From: Pseudomonas putida
Lineage (GTDB): Bacteria > Pseudomonadota > Gammaproteobacteria > Pseudomonadales > Pseudomonadaceae
Direction: 5' to 3'
Length of the DNA: 64,000 nt
NCBI RefSeq assembly: GCF_001976065.1
Contig: NZ_MNAH01000002.1
Location: 62,001 to 126,000 of the forward strand
A model generated the notes under the pieces. That model was given only the letters and a program-made list of their open reading frames with translations. It was not told the DNA's origin and did no database searches. Numbering within the stretch: position 1 is the first letter of the stretch; each line of letters opens with the position of its first letter. Positions 16,855-25,627 of this stretch are shown here, in pieces. Both the position numbers and the translations under genes were made by a program.

Positions 16855-16893
16855 CTTTGCGACTGAACGTTTCAAACCAACAGGAGTGTCGCC

Positions 16894-17565
16894 ATGCGCG
16901 AACAGGATTACGCAGTTAATAACAGCGTGCAGGCTGAGCAGCTAGAGGTTAGCCGCGTCCTGCGCAACACATACGGCTTGCTGGCTCTCACCCTCGCATT
17001 CAGCGGCGTGATGGCGTTCGTCGCCCAGCAGATGCGTGTCGGCTACCCGAACATTTTCGTGGTGCTGATCGGTTTCTACGGCCTTTTCTTCCTCACCAAC
17101 AAGCTTCGTGATTCCGCCTGGGGCCTGGTGTCCGCATTTGCCCTGACCGGTTTCATGGGCTTCCTGCTCGGCCCGATCCTCAATCGTTACCTGGGCATGC
17201 AGGGCGGTGCGGAGGTCGTGAGTTCGGCGTTCGCGATGACGGCCCTGGTGTTCGGCGGTCTTTCGGCCTATGTGCTGATCACCCGCAAGGACATGAGCTT
17301 CCTCGGCGGTTTCATCACAGCGGGCTTCTTTGTGCTGCTGGGTGCGACGCTGGCGAGCTTCTTCTTCCAGATTAGCGGCCTGCAACTGGCGATCAGCGCG
17401 GGCTTCGTGCTGTTCTCCTCGGTGTGCATCCTGTTCCAGACCAGCGCCATCATCCACGGCGGCGAGCGCAACTACATCATGGCTACCATCAGCCTGTATG
17501 TATCGATCTACAACCTGTTCATCAGCTTGTTGCAGCTGTTTGGCATCATGAGCCGCGATGATTGA
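16894..17565 (+). CDS. Bax inhibitor-1 (YccA/BI-1) family membrane protein
   Basis: Protein of 223 residues with seven hydrophobic helices after a polar N-terminus of about 25 residues (MREQDYAVNNSVQAEQLEVSR). Motifs typical of bacterial BI-1 proteins are RVLRNTYGLLALTLAFSG, SSAFAMTALVFGGLSAY and the final YVSIYNLFISLLQLFG. In E. coli, YccA interacts with the FtsH protease; other family members act as calcium/proton channels. The role here is inferred from family only. A strong terminator follows directly. Confidence 0.88.
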   Translation: MREQDYAVNNSVQAEQLEVSRVLRNTYGLLALTLAFSGVMAFVAQQMRVGYPNIFVVLIGFYGLFFLTNKLRDSAWGLVSAFALTGFMGFLLGPILNRYLGMQGGAEVVSSAFAMTALVFGGLSAYVLITRKDMSFLGGFITAGFFVLLGATLASFFFQISGLQLAISAGFVLFSSVCILFQTSAIIHGGERNYIMATISLYVSIYNLFISLLQLFGIMSRDD

Positions 17566-17582
17566 TCGCCAGCCATGATTGA

Positions 17583-17608
17583 AAAAAACCCGCTTCGGCG
17601 GGTTTTTT
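17583..17608 (+). terminator. Rho-independent terminator
   Basis: A-tract, stem CCCGC/GCGGG with a stable TTCG loop, then TTTTTT. It follows the BI-1 gene and could serve both strands, because the convergent Lrp gene ends at 17633. Confidence 0.9.
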
Positions 17609-17632
17609 ATGCACGGTCTCTTTACCGACGGG

Positions 17633-18070
17633 CTACGCCATGGGCGGCAGGCGCCGCTTTACCGGGGTTTTCTTGACGATGGCGGTGTTGGTTTCGGCAA
17701 GGGAGTTGAGGCGGTCGAGCAGGGTGTCCAGCTGTTCCATCGAGCGCACATGCAGGCGGGCGATGAAGCAGTCGTCGCCGGTGACCTTGTCGCACTCGGT
17801 GAACTCGGGAATGGCCATGATCTGCCGTTCCACTTCCTGCAACTGGCCCGGTAGCGGGCGAATGCGCACGATGGCCTGCAACTGATAGCCGAAGCATTTC
17901 GGGTCGATTTCCACCGTGTAGCCCTTGAGTACGCCGCGTTCCTCGAGACGGCGCAGGCGTTCGGCGACGCTGGGCGAGGACAGGCCGCTGATCTGCGCCA
18001 GGGCCTTGAGCGAACGTCGCGAGTCTTCCATCAAGGCGGTGATCAGCACCTGGTCGATGTCGTCAGTCAT
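17633..18070 (-). CDS. Lrp/AsnC-family regulator
   Basis: Regulator of 145 residues. An N-terminal HTH (DQVLITALMEDSRRSLKALAQISGLSSPSVAERLRRLEERGVLKGY) and a C-terminal RAM effector domain give the normal Lrp/AsnC size. The start is ATG 18070 (MTDDIDQ), which matches the usual first helix; an upstream in-frame start would add ten residues. It is divergent from an EamA permease gene, a common arrangement in which the regulator controls an amino-acid or metabolite exporter. The effector is unknown. Confidence 0.88.
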   Translation of the reverse strand: MTDDIDQVLITALMEDSRRSLKALAQISGLSSPSVAERLRRLEERGVLKGYTVEIDPKCFGYQLQAIVRIRPLPGQLQEVERQIMAIPEFTECDKVTGDDCFIARLHVRSMEQLDTLLDRLNSLAETNTAIVKKTPVKRRLPPMA

Positions 18071-18207
18071 GGCGAAAACCTCAATTAGGCAGTTTGGCAA
18101 AATTGCCTTCGCAAAAAAGGCAGATTCGAAGTTTAGCCTGCTTTTTGCGCTGGAGCAGCGTCCCGCTCGATTGGCATACTTTGTCCATCAATAACAGGAG
18201 CTTGATG

Positions 18208-19101
18208 ATGGACAACTCAATACGTCGCGGCTCGTTCGAAATGACCGCCGCCATGCTGATCTCCGGGACCATCGGCTGGTTCGTGCTGGTGTCCGGGCAA
18301 CCGGTGCAGGATGTGGTGTTCTGGCGCTGCCTGTTTGGCGCCGGCACTTTGCTGCTGATTTGCGCGGCCTTCGGCTTTTTGCGCCCGGGCATCCTGACTC
18401 GCACCACCTTCCTGCTGGCGGTGCTCAGCGGTGTAGCGATCGTCGGCAACTGGGTGCTGTTGTTCGCCTCCTATTCCCGGGCCTCGATTGCCATCGGGAC
18501 GGCGGTCTACAACGTCCAGCCGTTCATGCTGGTGGGGCTGGCGGCGGTGTTTCTCAACGAGAAAATAACCCTGCAGAAACTGACCTGGCTGGGCGTTTCG
18601 TTTCTCGGGATGCTGGCGATCGTCAGCGCCCATGGCGGGCAGGGCGAAAGCGGCAGCCAGTACCTGATCGGGATTGTGCTGGCCTTGGGTGCAGCATTCC
18701 TTTATGCGATCGCTGCGTTGATCATCAAGCGCCTCACCGGGACGCCGCCGCATTTGATCGCACTGATTCAGGTCAGCACCGGCGTGCTGTTGCTCGCGCC
18801 ATTCGCGCATTTTTCGGCGCTGCCGCAAGCGCAGGGCGAGTGGGCCAGCCTGGTGACGCTGGGCATCGTGCACACCGGCGTGATGTATGTGTTGTTGTAT
18901 GGCGCGATCCAGAAACTGCCGACGGCGTTGACCGGCGCGCTGTCGTTCATCTACCCGATTGCGGCGATTTTCGTCGACTGGTTTGCCTTCGGCCATCGCC
19001 TGGAACCGCTGCAATGGATTGGGGTTGCCGCGATACTGCTGGCCGCTGCTGGCATGCAGCAGGGCTGGAGCCTGAAGTTTCGGCGGACAGTCACGCCGTA
19101 A
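18208..19101 (+). CDS. EamA-family (DMT) permease
   Basis: Inner-membrane protein of 297 residues with ten helices arranged as two EamA domains (about 10-140 and 150-290), the usual drug/metabolite transporter layout. I take ATG 18208, 7 nt after AGGAG; ATG 18205 is only 4 nt away from it. EamA proteins often export amino acids or other metabolites. The divergent Lrp-type regulator supports an amino-acid-linked role, which is inference. Confidence 0.82.
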   Translation: MDNSIRRGSFEMTAAMLISGTIGWFVLVSGQPVQDVVFWRCLFGAGTLLLICAAFGFLRPGILTRTTFLLAVLSGVAIVGNWVLLFASYSRASIAIGTAVYNVQPFMLVGLAAVFLNEKITLQKLTWLGVSFLGMLAIVSAHGGQGESGSQYLIGIVLALGAAFLYAIAALIIKRLTGTPPHLIALIQVSTGVLLLAPFAHFSALPQAQGEWASLVTLGIVHTGVMYVLLYGAIQKLPTALTGALSFIYPIAAIFVDWFAFGHRLEPLQWIGVAAILLAAAGMQQGWSLKFRRTVTP

Positions 19102-19107
19102 GTCCCA

Positions 19108-20163
19108 TCAGATGTTCCAGTGCGGCGCGGTCCTGGCCAGGCGCTGGCGCATCTCGCCGATGTTGGCGGCCAGTTGCTCGGTCAACAAACGATAACCGTC
19201 CAGGGCGTTGTAGACCGGGGCATCGAGACTGACCACCGGCAACGCGGTGGGCCGGTTCAGCCGCTGGGTGACGCCAGACTTCAAAGCCCGGGCCATGCCG
19301 ATCAGTTGCACGCGAATCAGCCGATGCTGCGCCTTCAAGGCCGTTTGCAAGTCACTGGCGTCCGGCCGCGCGTTGCCCAGTATCTCCAGGGTGCTGACAC
19401 ACAGACGCAGCTGACGCTGGATGGCGTCGAGTTCGGTCATGGAAATCTTCACCTCCTTGGACACCGATGGCATGAGCGAACGCAGTTGCACCATGACGGT
19501 GTTCAGGCGACCCATCAACTTGAGGTGTTCGTCGGCCGTCACCGACTGGCCGTTGATGATCCGCCCGTAGATCGTCGCACAATCACGCAGGGCGTCAGCC
19601 AGGTTGTAGCGCCAGGAATAGACCGCATAGAGCGGCAGGGCGAAGGAAAACGCCAGGGCCAGGGCAATGCCGATCAAGATGTCGACCCCGCGCCACAGCC
19701 CGTCGGAGACTGGATTGTCGCCGTGGCCGGCGACGATGAACACGGTAATGCCCGCCAGCAGCGCGGTGTAGCCGCCTTTGCCGATGGCGTGGTACGAGAA
19801 AAATCCGCACACCACTGCCATGGCGAAATAGGTCAGCCATGGCAGGCCGAGCCAGGACTGTTGCACCACCAAGGCCAGGCCGACAGCCGCCCCGACCAGG
19901 GTGCCGATGGCCCGCTCGGCGGCTTTTTTGCCGATGTTGCCATGGTGCTGCAAGCCGCCGATCACCACCAGCATCGTCACCGACGCCCACTCCCCGTGGG
20001 GCAGGTGGATGCCGGTGGTCAGCAGGATCGACGCCAGTAACCCGAGCGATACGCGTACCGCATGGATCATCCGAGCATGGCGATAGCGCCGGTAAGGGTC
20101 CAGCAGCGGACGCAGTAACCGGCGCAGGAACGGTGGCAGGCGAAGGGCCCTGGAAGCGCTCAG
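19108..20163 (-). CDS. FUSC-family membrane protein, probable CTG start
   Basis: FUSC/YccS-like inner-membrane protein with about six helices in the first 180 residues and a helical cytoplasmic C-terminus. The first in-frame ATG (20070) lacks a ribosome site and begins just before helix 1. Upstream, the frame stays open and encodes a plausible basic N-terminus (SASRALRLPPFLRRLLRPLL) back to a CTG at 20163, which has GGAG 7 nt upstream; I prefer that start (351 residues). The gene is 11 bp after the GapN-like gene, so the two are probably cotranscribed. Related proteins are linked to efflux of aromatic acids or fusaric acid. Confidence 0.7.
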   Translation of the reverse strand: MSASRALRLPPFLRRLLRPLLDPYRRYRHARMIHAVRVSLGLLASILLTTGIHLPHGEWASVTMLVVIGGLQHHGNIGKKAAERAIGTLVGAAVGLALVVQQSWLGLPWLTYFAMAVVCGFFSYHAIGKGGYTALLAGITVFIVAGHGDNPVSDGLWRGVDILIGIALALAFSFALPLYAVYSWRYNLADALRDCATIYGRIINGQSVTADEHLKLMGRLNTVMVQLRSLMPSVSKEVKISMTELDAIQRQLRLCVSTLEILGNARPDASDLQTALKAQHRLIRVQLIGMARALKSGVTQRLNRPTALPVVSLDAPVYNALDGYRLLTEQLAANIGEMRQRLARTAPHWNI

Positions 20164-20174
20164 GTTGACACTCC

Positions 20175-21797
20175 TCAGAAGATGTAGTCAGTGGTCAGGA
20201 AGCTCGAGCTGCGGCCGCTGATGATCTCGCTGATGAGATCCTTGTTGGTCTCCTGGAATTTGGTCGCCACCAGCGTGCGGATCGAAAACACCCGTAGGGC
20301 GTCGTGCACCGACAAAGTGCCCTCGGCGGAGTTTTTCCGCCCGTTGAACGGGTAAGTGTCCGGGCCACGCTGGCATTGGGCGTTGAGGTTGATGCGCCCG
20401 ACCTGGTTGGCGAAGGTGTCGACCAGCCGGCCGACCGCCACCGGGTTGGTGCCGAAGATGCTCAGTTGCTGGCCGAAATCCGATTCGAGGACGTAATCGA
20501 TTACCGTGTCCAGATGGCGGTAGGGCACGATCGGCACCACCGGGCCAAATTGTTCTTCCTGGTAGACCCGCATCTGCGGCGTCACCGGGTACAGCACGGC
20601 GGGATAAAAGAACGACGCGCGGGCCTCGCCGCCATGGGGGTTTACCACCCTGGCGCCCTTGCTCTCGGCGTCAGCCACCAGCGAGTGCAGGTAATCGACC
20701 TTGCCCGATTCCGGCAGCGGCGTCAGCGCCACGCCAGTGTCCCAGGGCATGCCGGGCTTGAGCGTGGCGAGTTTGGCGTTGAATTTCTCGATGAAGGACT
20801 CGACCACGTCTTCGTGGACAAACAGGATCTTCAACGCGGTGCAACGCTGGCCGTTGAATGACAGGGAACCGGTGACCGCTTCGTTGACCGCGTTGTCCAG
20901 GTCCACCTCCGGCAGGACGATGCCGGGGTTCTTCGCATCGAGCCCCAGCGCCGCACGCAGGCGATGCGGCCGTGGATGCAGCTTCTTAAGGTCGCTGGCG
21001 GCCTTGTTGGTGCCAATGAACGCAAAGATATCGATCTTGCCGCTGGCCATCAGCGCACTGACGGTCTCGCGCCCGCTGCCATAGATCACGTTGATCACCC
21101 CGGCCGGGAAGCTGTCGCGAAAGGCCTCCAGCAGCGGGCGAATCAACAGCACACCAAGCTTGGCTGGCTTGAATACCACGGTGTTGCCCATGATCAGCGC
21201 CGGGATCAGCGTGGTGAAAGTTTCGTTCAGCGGGTAGTTGTAGGGCCCCATGCACAGCGCCACGCCGAGCGGTACGCGGCGGATCTGGCCGAGGGTGTCC
21301 TGTTCCAGCTCGAAGCGACTGGAACGACGGTCGAGTTCCTTGAGGGCATTGATGGTGTCGACGATGTAGTCGCAGGTGCGGTCGAATTCCTTCTCCGAGT
21401 CCTTGAGGTTCTTGCCGATCTCCCACATCAGCAGCTTGACCACCGCGTCGCGCTGTTGACGCATGTGCCCGAGGAAGGTTTCGACGTGCTGGATGCGCTC
21501 GGCCACGCGCATGGTCGGCCACAAACCCTGGCCGCGATCATAGGCGCGCACCGCGGCGTCGAGGGCGGTCAGGGCGGTGGCGGCATCCAGCAGCGGCGTG
21601 CTGCCGAGAATGACTTGTTCATCGCCGCCGGGGCCTGCCAGGTACACCGGGCTGCGGACCTGGGCGAGGGGACCGGGCCAGGTTTTCAGGACACCGTCGA
21701 CCAGGTATTCCCGTTGTTCGGTCTGGCCGTCGAGGCGGTATTTTTCCGGGATGCTGCCGGCGTCGGGAAACAGGTTGCCGAGAATCTGTGTGGTCAT
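20175..21797 (-). CDS. Aldehyde dehydrogenase, GapN-like (NADP glyceraldehyde-3-phosphate dehydrogenase)
   Basis: Aldehyde dehydrogenase superfamily protein of 540 residues, long for the superfamily. MGPYNYPLNETFTTLIPALIMGNTVVFKPAK is the nucleotide region and SFNGQRCTALK holds the catalytic Cys; both resemble non-phosphorylating GapN enzymes. These oxidise glyceraldehyde-3-phosphate to 3-phosphoglycerate with NADP and without making ATP. A C-terminal segment of about 50 residues (after RVFSIRTLVATKFQ) is extra relative to the shorter family members. The exact aldehyde is not proved by the sequence. Confidence 0.78.
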   Translation of the reverse strand: MTTQILGNLFPDAGSIPEKYRLDGQTEQREYLVDGVLKTWPGPLAQVRSPVYLAGPGGDEQVILGSTPLLDAATALTALDAAVRAYDRGQGLWPTMRVAERIQHVETFLGHMRQQRDAVVKLLMWEIGKNLKDSEKEFDRTCDYIVDTINALKELDRRSSRFELEQDTLGQIRRVPLGVALCMGPYNYPLNETFTTLIPALIMGNTVVFKPAKLGVLLIRPLLEAFRDSFPAGVINVIYGSGRETVSALMASGKIDIFAFIGTNKAASDLKKLHPRPHRLRAALGLDAKNPGIVLPEVDLDNAVNEAVTGSLSFNGQRCTALKILFVHEDVVESFIEKFNAKLATLKPGMPWDTGVALTPLPESGKVDYLHSLVADAESKGARVVNPHGGEARASFFYPAVLYPVTPQMRVYQEEQFGPVVPIVPYRHLDTVIDYVLESDFGQQLSIFGTNPVAVGRLVDTFANQVGRINLNAQCQRGPDTYPFNGRKNSAEGTLSVHDALRVFSIRTLVATKFQETNKDLISEIISGRSSSFLTTDYIF

Positions 21798-22006
21798 GTC
21801 GCTACCCCGTGTGTAGTACAGCCGTGCGCTATGGCTAGCCGTTGAAGAATCCGTTTCAAGGGTTATACGCCTTGTTGATGCGGTTTATTAATTGCAATCG
21901 AGCGCTGATGGGCAGAATAGAGGGGTGAAGCTGTGGTTGTTGTGCTTCAAGCGTAGACCGCAAACGGCGTTGGGTGAAACGCGATCTTTTGACCTGGGAG
22001 CACACA

Positions 22007-22045
22007 ATGGCCGATGTCGAGGTTAAACTTCGCGCTCTTTCATAA
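22007..22045 (+). CDS. Possible 12-residue leader peptide before the DyP gene
   Basis: ATG 22007 has GGGAG 6 nt upstream and encodes MADVEVKLRALS. Its stop TAA abuts the ribosome site of the DyP gene (ATG 22055). It could couple or modulate translation of the peroxidase, or be chance. Confidence 0.25.
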   Translation: MADVEVKLRALS

Positions 22046-22054
22046 GGAGTTCAC

Positions 22055-22942
22055 ATGAGTCACTACCAGCCGGGCATCCTCGCCACCCCCGTTCCGCCTC
22101 TCGCTCGTCACATGTTTTTCGCCCTGGAATCGGTGGCTGCACTGCCGGCCGCGCTGGACAAGCTGATGCAACTGGTGGACGGCCAATCGGCGGTGGTCGG
22201 CTTCGGTGAATCCCTGGTCAAGGCCCTCGACGGGCACATCGAAGGCTTGCGGCCATTTCCGGCGCTGACCGGAGTCGGTGTCGATAACCCGTCCACGCAA
22301 CAGGCGCTCTGGTGCTGGTTGCACGGTACCGACCGTGGCGAACTGCTTAACCGCAGCCATGCCCTCGAGGCGGCGTTGGCGCCCGCCCTGCGCCTGGTGC
22401 AAATGACCGAAGGTTTCCGCCACCGTGACGGCCATGACCTGACCGGCTACGAAGACGGCACCGAAAACCCCCGTGACGAAGCCGCCGCGGCCGCCGCGCT
22501 GGTGGGTGAGGGCGTCGAAGGCACGGTAGGCGGCAGCTTCGCCGCGCTCCAGCAGTGGCAGCATGACCTCAAGGGTTTTCGTGCGCTGGCGTCCCACGAG
22601 ACGGATGACATTATGGGCCGTCGCCTGAGCGACAACGAAGAACTCGACGACGCCCCTCTCTCTGCCCATGTCAAACGCACCGCCCAGGAGAGCTTTGCTC
22701 CTGAGGCGTTCATCGTCCGTCGCTCGATGCCGTGGATCGAAGGCGACCGCGCCGGGCTGATGTTCCTGGCCTTCGGCTTCTCCCTCGACGCCTTCGAAGT
22801 CCAGCTGCGCCGCATGAGTGGCCTGGAAGACGGTATTACCGACGGTTTGTATCGCATCAGCCGACCGATCACCGGTGGTTATTACTGGTGCCCGCCGCTC
22901 AAGGATGGCCACCTCGATCTGCGCGCATTGCGCATCGGCTAA
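22055..22942 (+). CDS. Dye-decolourising (DyP-type) haem peroxidase
   Basis: DyP-type peroxidase of 295 residues; it oxidises dyes, phenols or lignin-like compounds with H2O2. The family GxxDG motif is GYEDG at 131-135 with catalytic Asp134. The proximal haem ligand is His205 (SAHVKR), and the distal Arg is R222 or R223 (IVRRSMP). The length fits class B bacterial DyPs. There is no signal peptide. No encapsulin gene is next to it, and the C-terminus (DLRALRIG) does not show a clear encapsulin-loading tail. The start is ATG 22055 with AAGGAG upstream. Confidence 0.9.
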   Translation: MSHYQPGILATPVPPLARHMFFALESVAALPAALDKLMQLVDGQSAVVGFGESLVKALDGHIEGLRPFPALTGVGVDNPSTQQALWCWLHGTDRGELLNRSHALEAALAPALRLVQMTEGFRHRDGHDLTGYEDGTENPRDEAAAAAALVGEGVEGTVGGSFAALQQWQHDLKGFRALASHETDDIMGRRLSDNEELDDAPLSAHVKRTAQESFAPEAFIVRRSMPWIEGDRAGLMFLAFGFSLDAFEVQLRRMSGLEDGITDGLYRISRPITGGYYWCPPLKDGHLDLRALRIG

Positions 22943-22950
22943 GACACTAT

Positions 22951-23031
22951 CTGTAGGAGCCGGCTTGCCGGCGAAAAGGGCGATGCGGTGAGTCAGGCGG
23001 ACCGCCTTCGCTGGCAAGCCAGCTCCTACAG
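22951..23031. repeat. REP pair (BIME), GTAGGAGC type
   Basis: Two inverted copies: CTGTAGGAGCCGGCTTGCCG at 22951-22970, and its complement type CTTCGCTGGCAAGCCAGCTC ending at 23031. Confidence 0.9.
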
Positions 23032-23092
23032 TGAATCTATCGTTATGCTCAAACGGTATTTCTCAACCCTGTTCTTAGAACCCTAAGATCAC

Positions 23093-23110
23093 GTCATAAC
23101 TCGTTATGAC
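23093..23110 (+). promoter_or_regulatory. Perfect palindromic GntR operator
   Basis: GTCATAACTCGTTATGAC has two 8-bp arms and a 2-bp centre. It ends 11 bp before the start codon of the GntR gene, so bound protein would block initiation or elongation. A partial half-site, CGTTATG, lies at about 23041-23047. Confidence 0.65.
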
Positions 23111-23121
23111 AAGTGATCTTC

Positions 23122-23874
23122 ATGGCCGATAACGTTCTATCTCTTGGCAGCGTCCCGCTGCACACCCAGCTACGCGACATCCTGCGTGCGCGCATCCTCG
23201 ACGGTGAATACCCGCAGGACAGCCAGATGCCGTCCGAAAGCGAGCTCGGCGCGCTGTTCAAGGTCAGCCGCATTACCGTGCGCCAGGCCCTCGGCGATCT
23301 GCAGAAGGAAGGGCTGATCTTCAAGATCCACGGCAAGGGCACCTTCGTCGCCAAACCCAAGACCTTCCAGAACGTCAGCACCTTGCAAGGCCTGGCCGAA
23401 TCCATGACCGGTCGTGGTTATGAGGTGATCAACCGCCTGCGCAGCTTCAAGTTCATCGCCGCCGACAAGCGGGTCGCCGAACGCTTGCAGGTCGCCGAAG
23501 GCGAGGTCGTGGCGCAGATCAAACGCGTTCGCCTGATCAACCGCGAGCCGATTTCGCTGGAAATCACCTACCTGCCCAAAGCCGTCGGCGAGCGTTTGGA
23601 GAAGGCCGACCTGGTCACCCGCGACATTTTCCTGATCCTGGAAAACGACTGCGGCCTGGCCCTCGGTCACGCTGACCTCGCCATCGACGCGGTGCTGGCC
23701 GACAGCGACCTGACCCAGGCGCTGAACGTCGAGGCCGGCTCGCCGATCATGCGCATCGAGCGCCTGACCCACGACGCCCAAGGCCGGCCCCTGGATTTCG
23801 AACACCTTTACTACCGTGGCGATGCCTTCCAGTACCGCCTGCGGATCGATCGGCAAAAAGGGGCGCTGGCATGA
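23122..23874 (+). CDS. GntR-family regulator, HutC/UTRA subfamily
   Basis: Regulator of 250 residues. A GntR HTH (about 10-75: PSESELGALFKVSRITVRQALGDLQKEG, then IHGKGTFVA) is followed by a UTRA ligand-binding domain (about 95-240). The start is ATG 23122; a GTG 9 nt upstream is less likely. The gene overlaps the next by 4 nt (ATGA), which puts the regulator in the operon it presumably controls. A perfect palindrome immediately upstream suggests autorepression. HutC-type regulators respond to a pathway substrate or intermediate; the ligand is unknown. Confidence 0.88.
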   Translation: MADNVLSLGSVPLHTQLRDILRARILDGEYPQDSQMPSESELGALFKVSRITVRQALGDLQKEGLIFKIHGKGTFVAKPKTFQNVSTLQGLAESMTGRGYEVINRLRSFKFIAADKRVAERLQVAEGEVVAQIKRVRLINREPISLEITYLPKAVGERLEKADLVTRDIFLILENDCGLALGHADLAIDAVLADSDLTQALNVEAGSPIMRIERLTHDAQGRPLDFEHLYYRGDAFQYRLRIDRQKGALA

Positions 23875-25601
23875 CCCGAACGACTGTGGAACAGGAATAC
23901 GACATCGTGGTGATCGGCGGCGGCACTGCCGGACCCATGGCGGCGATCAAGGCCAAGGAGCGCAATCGCGATTTGCGCGTGCTGTTGATCGACAAGGCCA
24001 ACGTCAAGCGCAGCGGCGCGATCAGCATGGGCATGGACGGCCTGAATAACGCAATCATCCCCGGCCACTCGACGCCGGAGCAGTACACCAAGGAAATCAC
24101 CATTGCCAACGACGGCATCGTCAACCAGGCGGCGGTCTATGCCTACGCGACCCACAGCTTCGAAACCATCGAGCAACTGGATCGCTGGGGCGTCAAGTTC
24201 GAGAAGGACGAGACCGGCGACTATGCAGTGAAAAAGGTCCACCACATGGGCGCCTACGTGCTGCCGATGCCGGAAGGGCATGACATCAAGAAAGTGCTGT
24301 ACCGGCAGTTGAAACGGGCGCGGGTGAGCATTACCAATCGCCTGGTCTGCACCCGTTTGCTCAAGGATGAAGAGGGCGCGGTCAACGGCGTGATGGGATT
24401 CGATTGCCGCACTGCCGACTTCCATGTGATCAAGGCCAAGGCAGTGATCCTCGCCTGCGGTGCCGCCGGGCGCCTGGGCCTGCCATCCTCGGGGTACCTG
24501 ATGGGCACCTACGAAAACCCGACCAATGCCGGCGACGGTTACGCCATGGCCTATCACGCCGGGGCGGAACTGGCGAACCTGGAGTGCTTCCAGATCAACC
24601 CGCTGATCAAGGACTACAACGGCCCGGCCTGCGCCTACGTTACCGGCCCCCTGGGCGGCTACACCGCCAACAACAAGGGCGAGCGCTTCATCGAGTGCGA
24701 CTACTGGAGCGGCCAGATGATGTGGGAGTTCCACCAGGAGCTGGAAAGCGGCAATGGCCCGGTGTTTCTCAAGCTCGATCACCTGGCTGAGGAAACCATC
24801 CAGAACATCGAAGAGATCCTGCACAGCAACGAGCGGCCGAGCCGCGGTCAGTTCCACGCCAACCGCGGCACCGATTACCGCACGCAGATGATCGAGATGC
24901 ACATCTCCGAAATCGGTTTTTGCAGCGGGCATTCGGCGTCGGGGGTGTGGGTCAACGAGAAGGCCGAAACGTCGGTCAAGGGCCTGTATTCGGCGGGTGA
25001 TATGGCCGCGGTGCCGCACAACTACATGCTCGGTGCGTTCACCTATGGCTGGTTTGCCGGCAACAATGCGGCTGACTTTGTCGTCGGCCGCGAGTTTTCC
25101 GCACTGGATGCCAAGCAGATTGAAGTCGAAAAACAGCGGGTGTATGCGCCCCTGGACCGCGAACACGGACTGCCACCGGCCCAGGTCGAGTACAAGCTGC
25201 GCCGCTTCGTCAACGACTACCTGCAGCCGCCGAAAGTGACCAGGAAGATGCAGATCGGCCTGCAACGCTTCAGCGACATCCAGCGCGACCTCGATCAGAT
25301 CAAGGCCCATAACGCCCATGAGTTGATGCGCGCCATGGAAGTCAGCATGATCCGCGACTGCGCCGAAATGGCGGCCCGCGCCTCGCTGTTTCGCGCCGAA
25401 AGTCGTTGGGGGCTCTACCACTACCGGGTCGATCATCCGCAACGCAACGACAGCGACTGGTTCTGCCACTGCCACCTGAAGAAGGATGAAAACGGCTTGA
25501 TGAGCAGTTTCAAGAAAGCCGTCGAGCCTTACATCATCCCGCTCGATGCCGATGAAATGCAGGCCTACGACCGGCTGCGGGTCGGTGCCGACGCGGCTTG
25601 A
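23871..25601 (+). CDS. FAD-dependent reductase resembling adenylylsulfate (APS) reductase alpha subunit
   Basis: Flavoprotein of 576 residues in the fumarate reductase/AprA superfamily. The FAD motif is VVIGGGTAGPMAAIKA (about 12-27). Segments closer to AprA than to fumarate reductase are DKANVKRSGAISMGMDGLNN and the downstream ANDGIVNQAAVYAYATHSFETIEQLDRWG. Later come ACGAAGRLGLP, a Gly-rich NAGDGYAMAYHAGAEL block, and GLYSAGDMA near residue 380 for the FAD ribityl contact. It is shorter than dissimilatory AprA (about 640). The adjacent 4Fe-4S protein fits an AprB-like electron donor. The physiological substrate is unknown; APS reduction itself is not established. Confidence 0.8.
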   Translation: MTRTTVEQEYDIVVIGGGTAGPMAAIKAKERNRDLRVLLIDKANVKRSGAISMGMDGLNNAIIPGHSTPEQYTKEITIANDGIVNQAAVYAYATHSFETIEQLDRWGVKFEKDETGDYAVKKVHHMGAYVLPMPEGHDIKKVLYRQLKRARVSITNRLVCTRLLKDEEGAVNGVMGFDCRTADFHVIKAKAVILACGAAGRLGLPSSGYLMGTYENPTNAGDGYAMAYHAGAELANLECFQINPLIKDYNGPACAYVTGPLGGYTANNKGERFIECDYWSGQMMWEFHQELESGNGPVFLKLDHLAEETIQNIEEILHSNERPSRGQFHANRGTDYRTQMIEMHISEIGFCSGHSASGVWVNEKAETSVKGLYSAGDMAAVPHNYMLGAFTYGWFAGNNAADFVVGREFSALDAKQIEVEKQRVYAPLDREHGLPPAQVEYKLRRFVNDYLQPPKVTRKMQIGLQRFSDIQRDLDQIKAHNAHELMRAMEVSMIRDCAEMAARASLFRAESRWGLYHYRVDHPQRNDSDWFCHCHLKKDENGLMSSFKKAVEPYIIPLDADEMQAYDRLRVGADAA

Positions 25602-25627
25602 AGCCGTCAACAATAGAGAGACCGAAA

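Noticed and set aside
22055..22942. DyP peroxidase as cargo of an encapsulin compartment
   Set aside because: No encapsulin gene nearby and no clear C-terminal loading peptide.
23811..25613. A 600-codon antisense frame over the flavoprotein gene
   Set aside because: Explained by third-position GC bias; the sense protein has clear FAD motifs.
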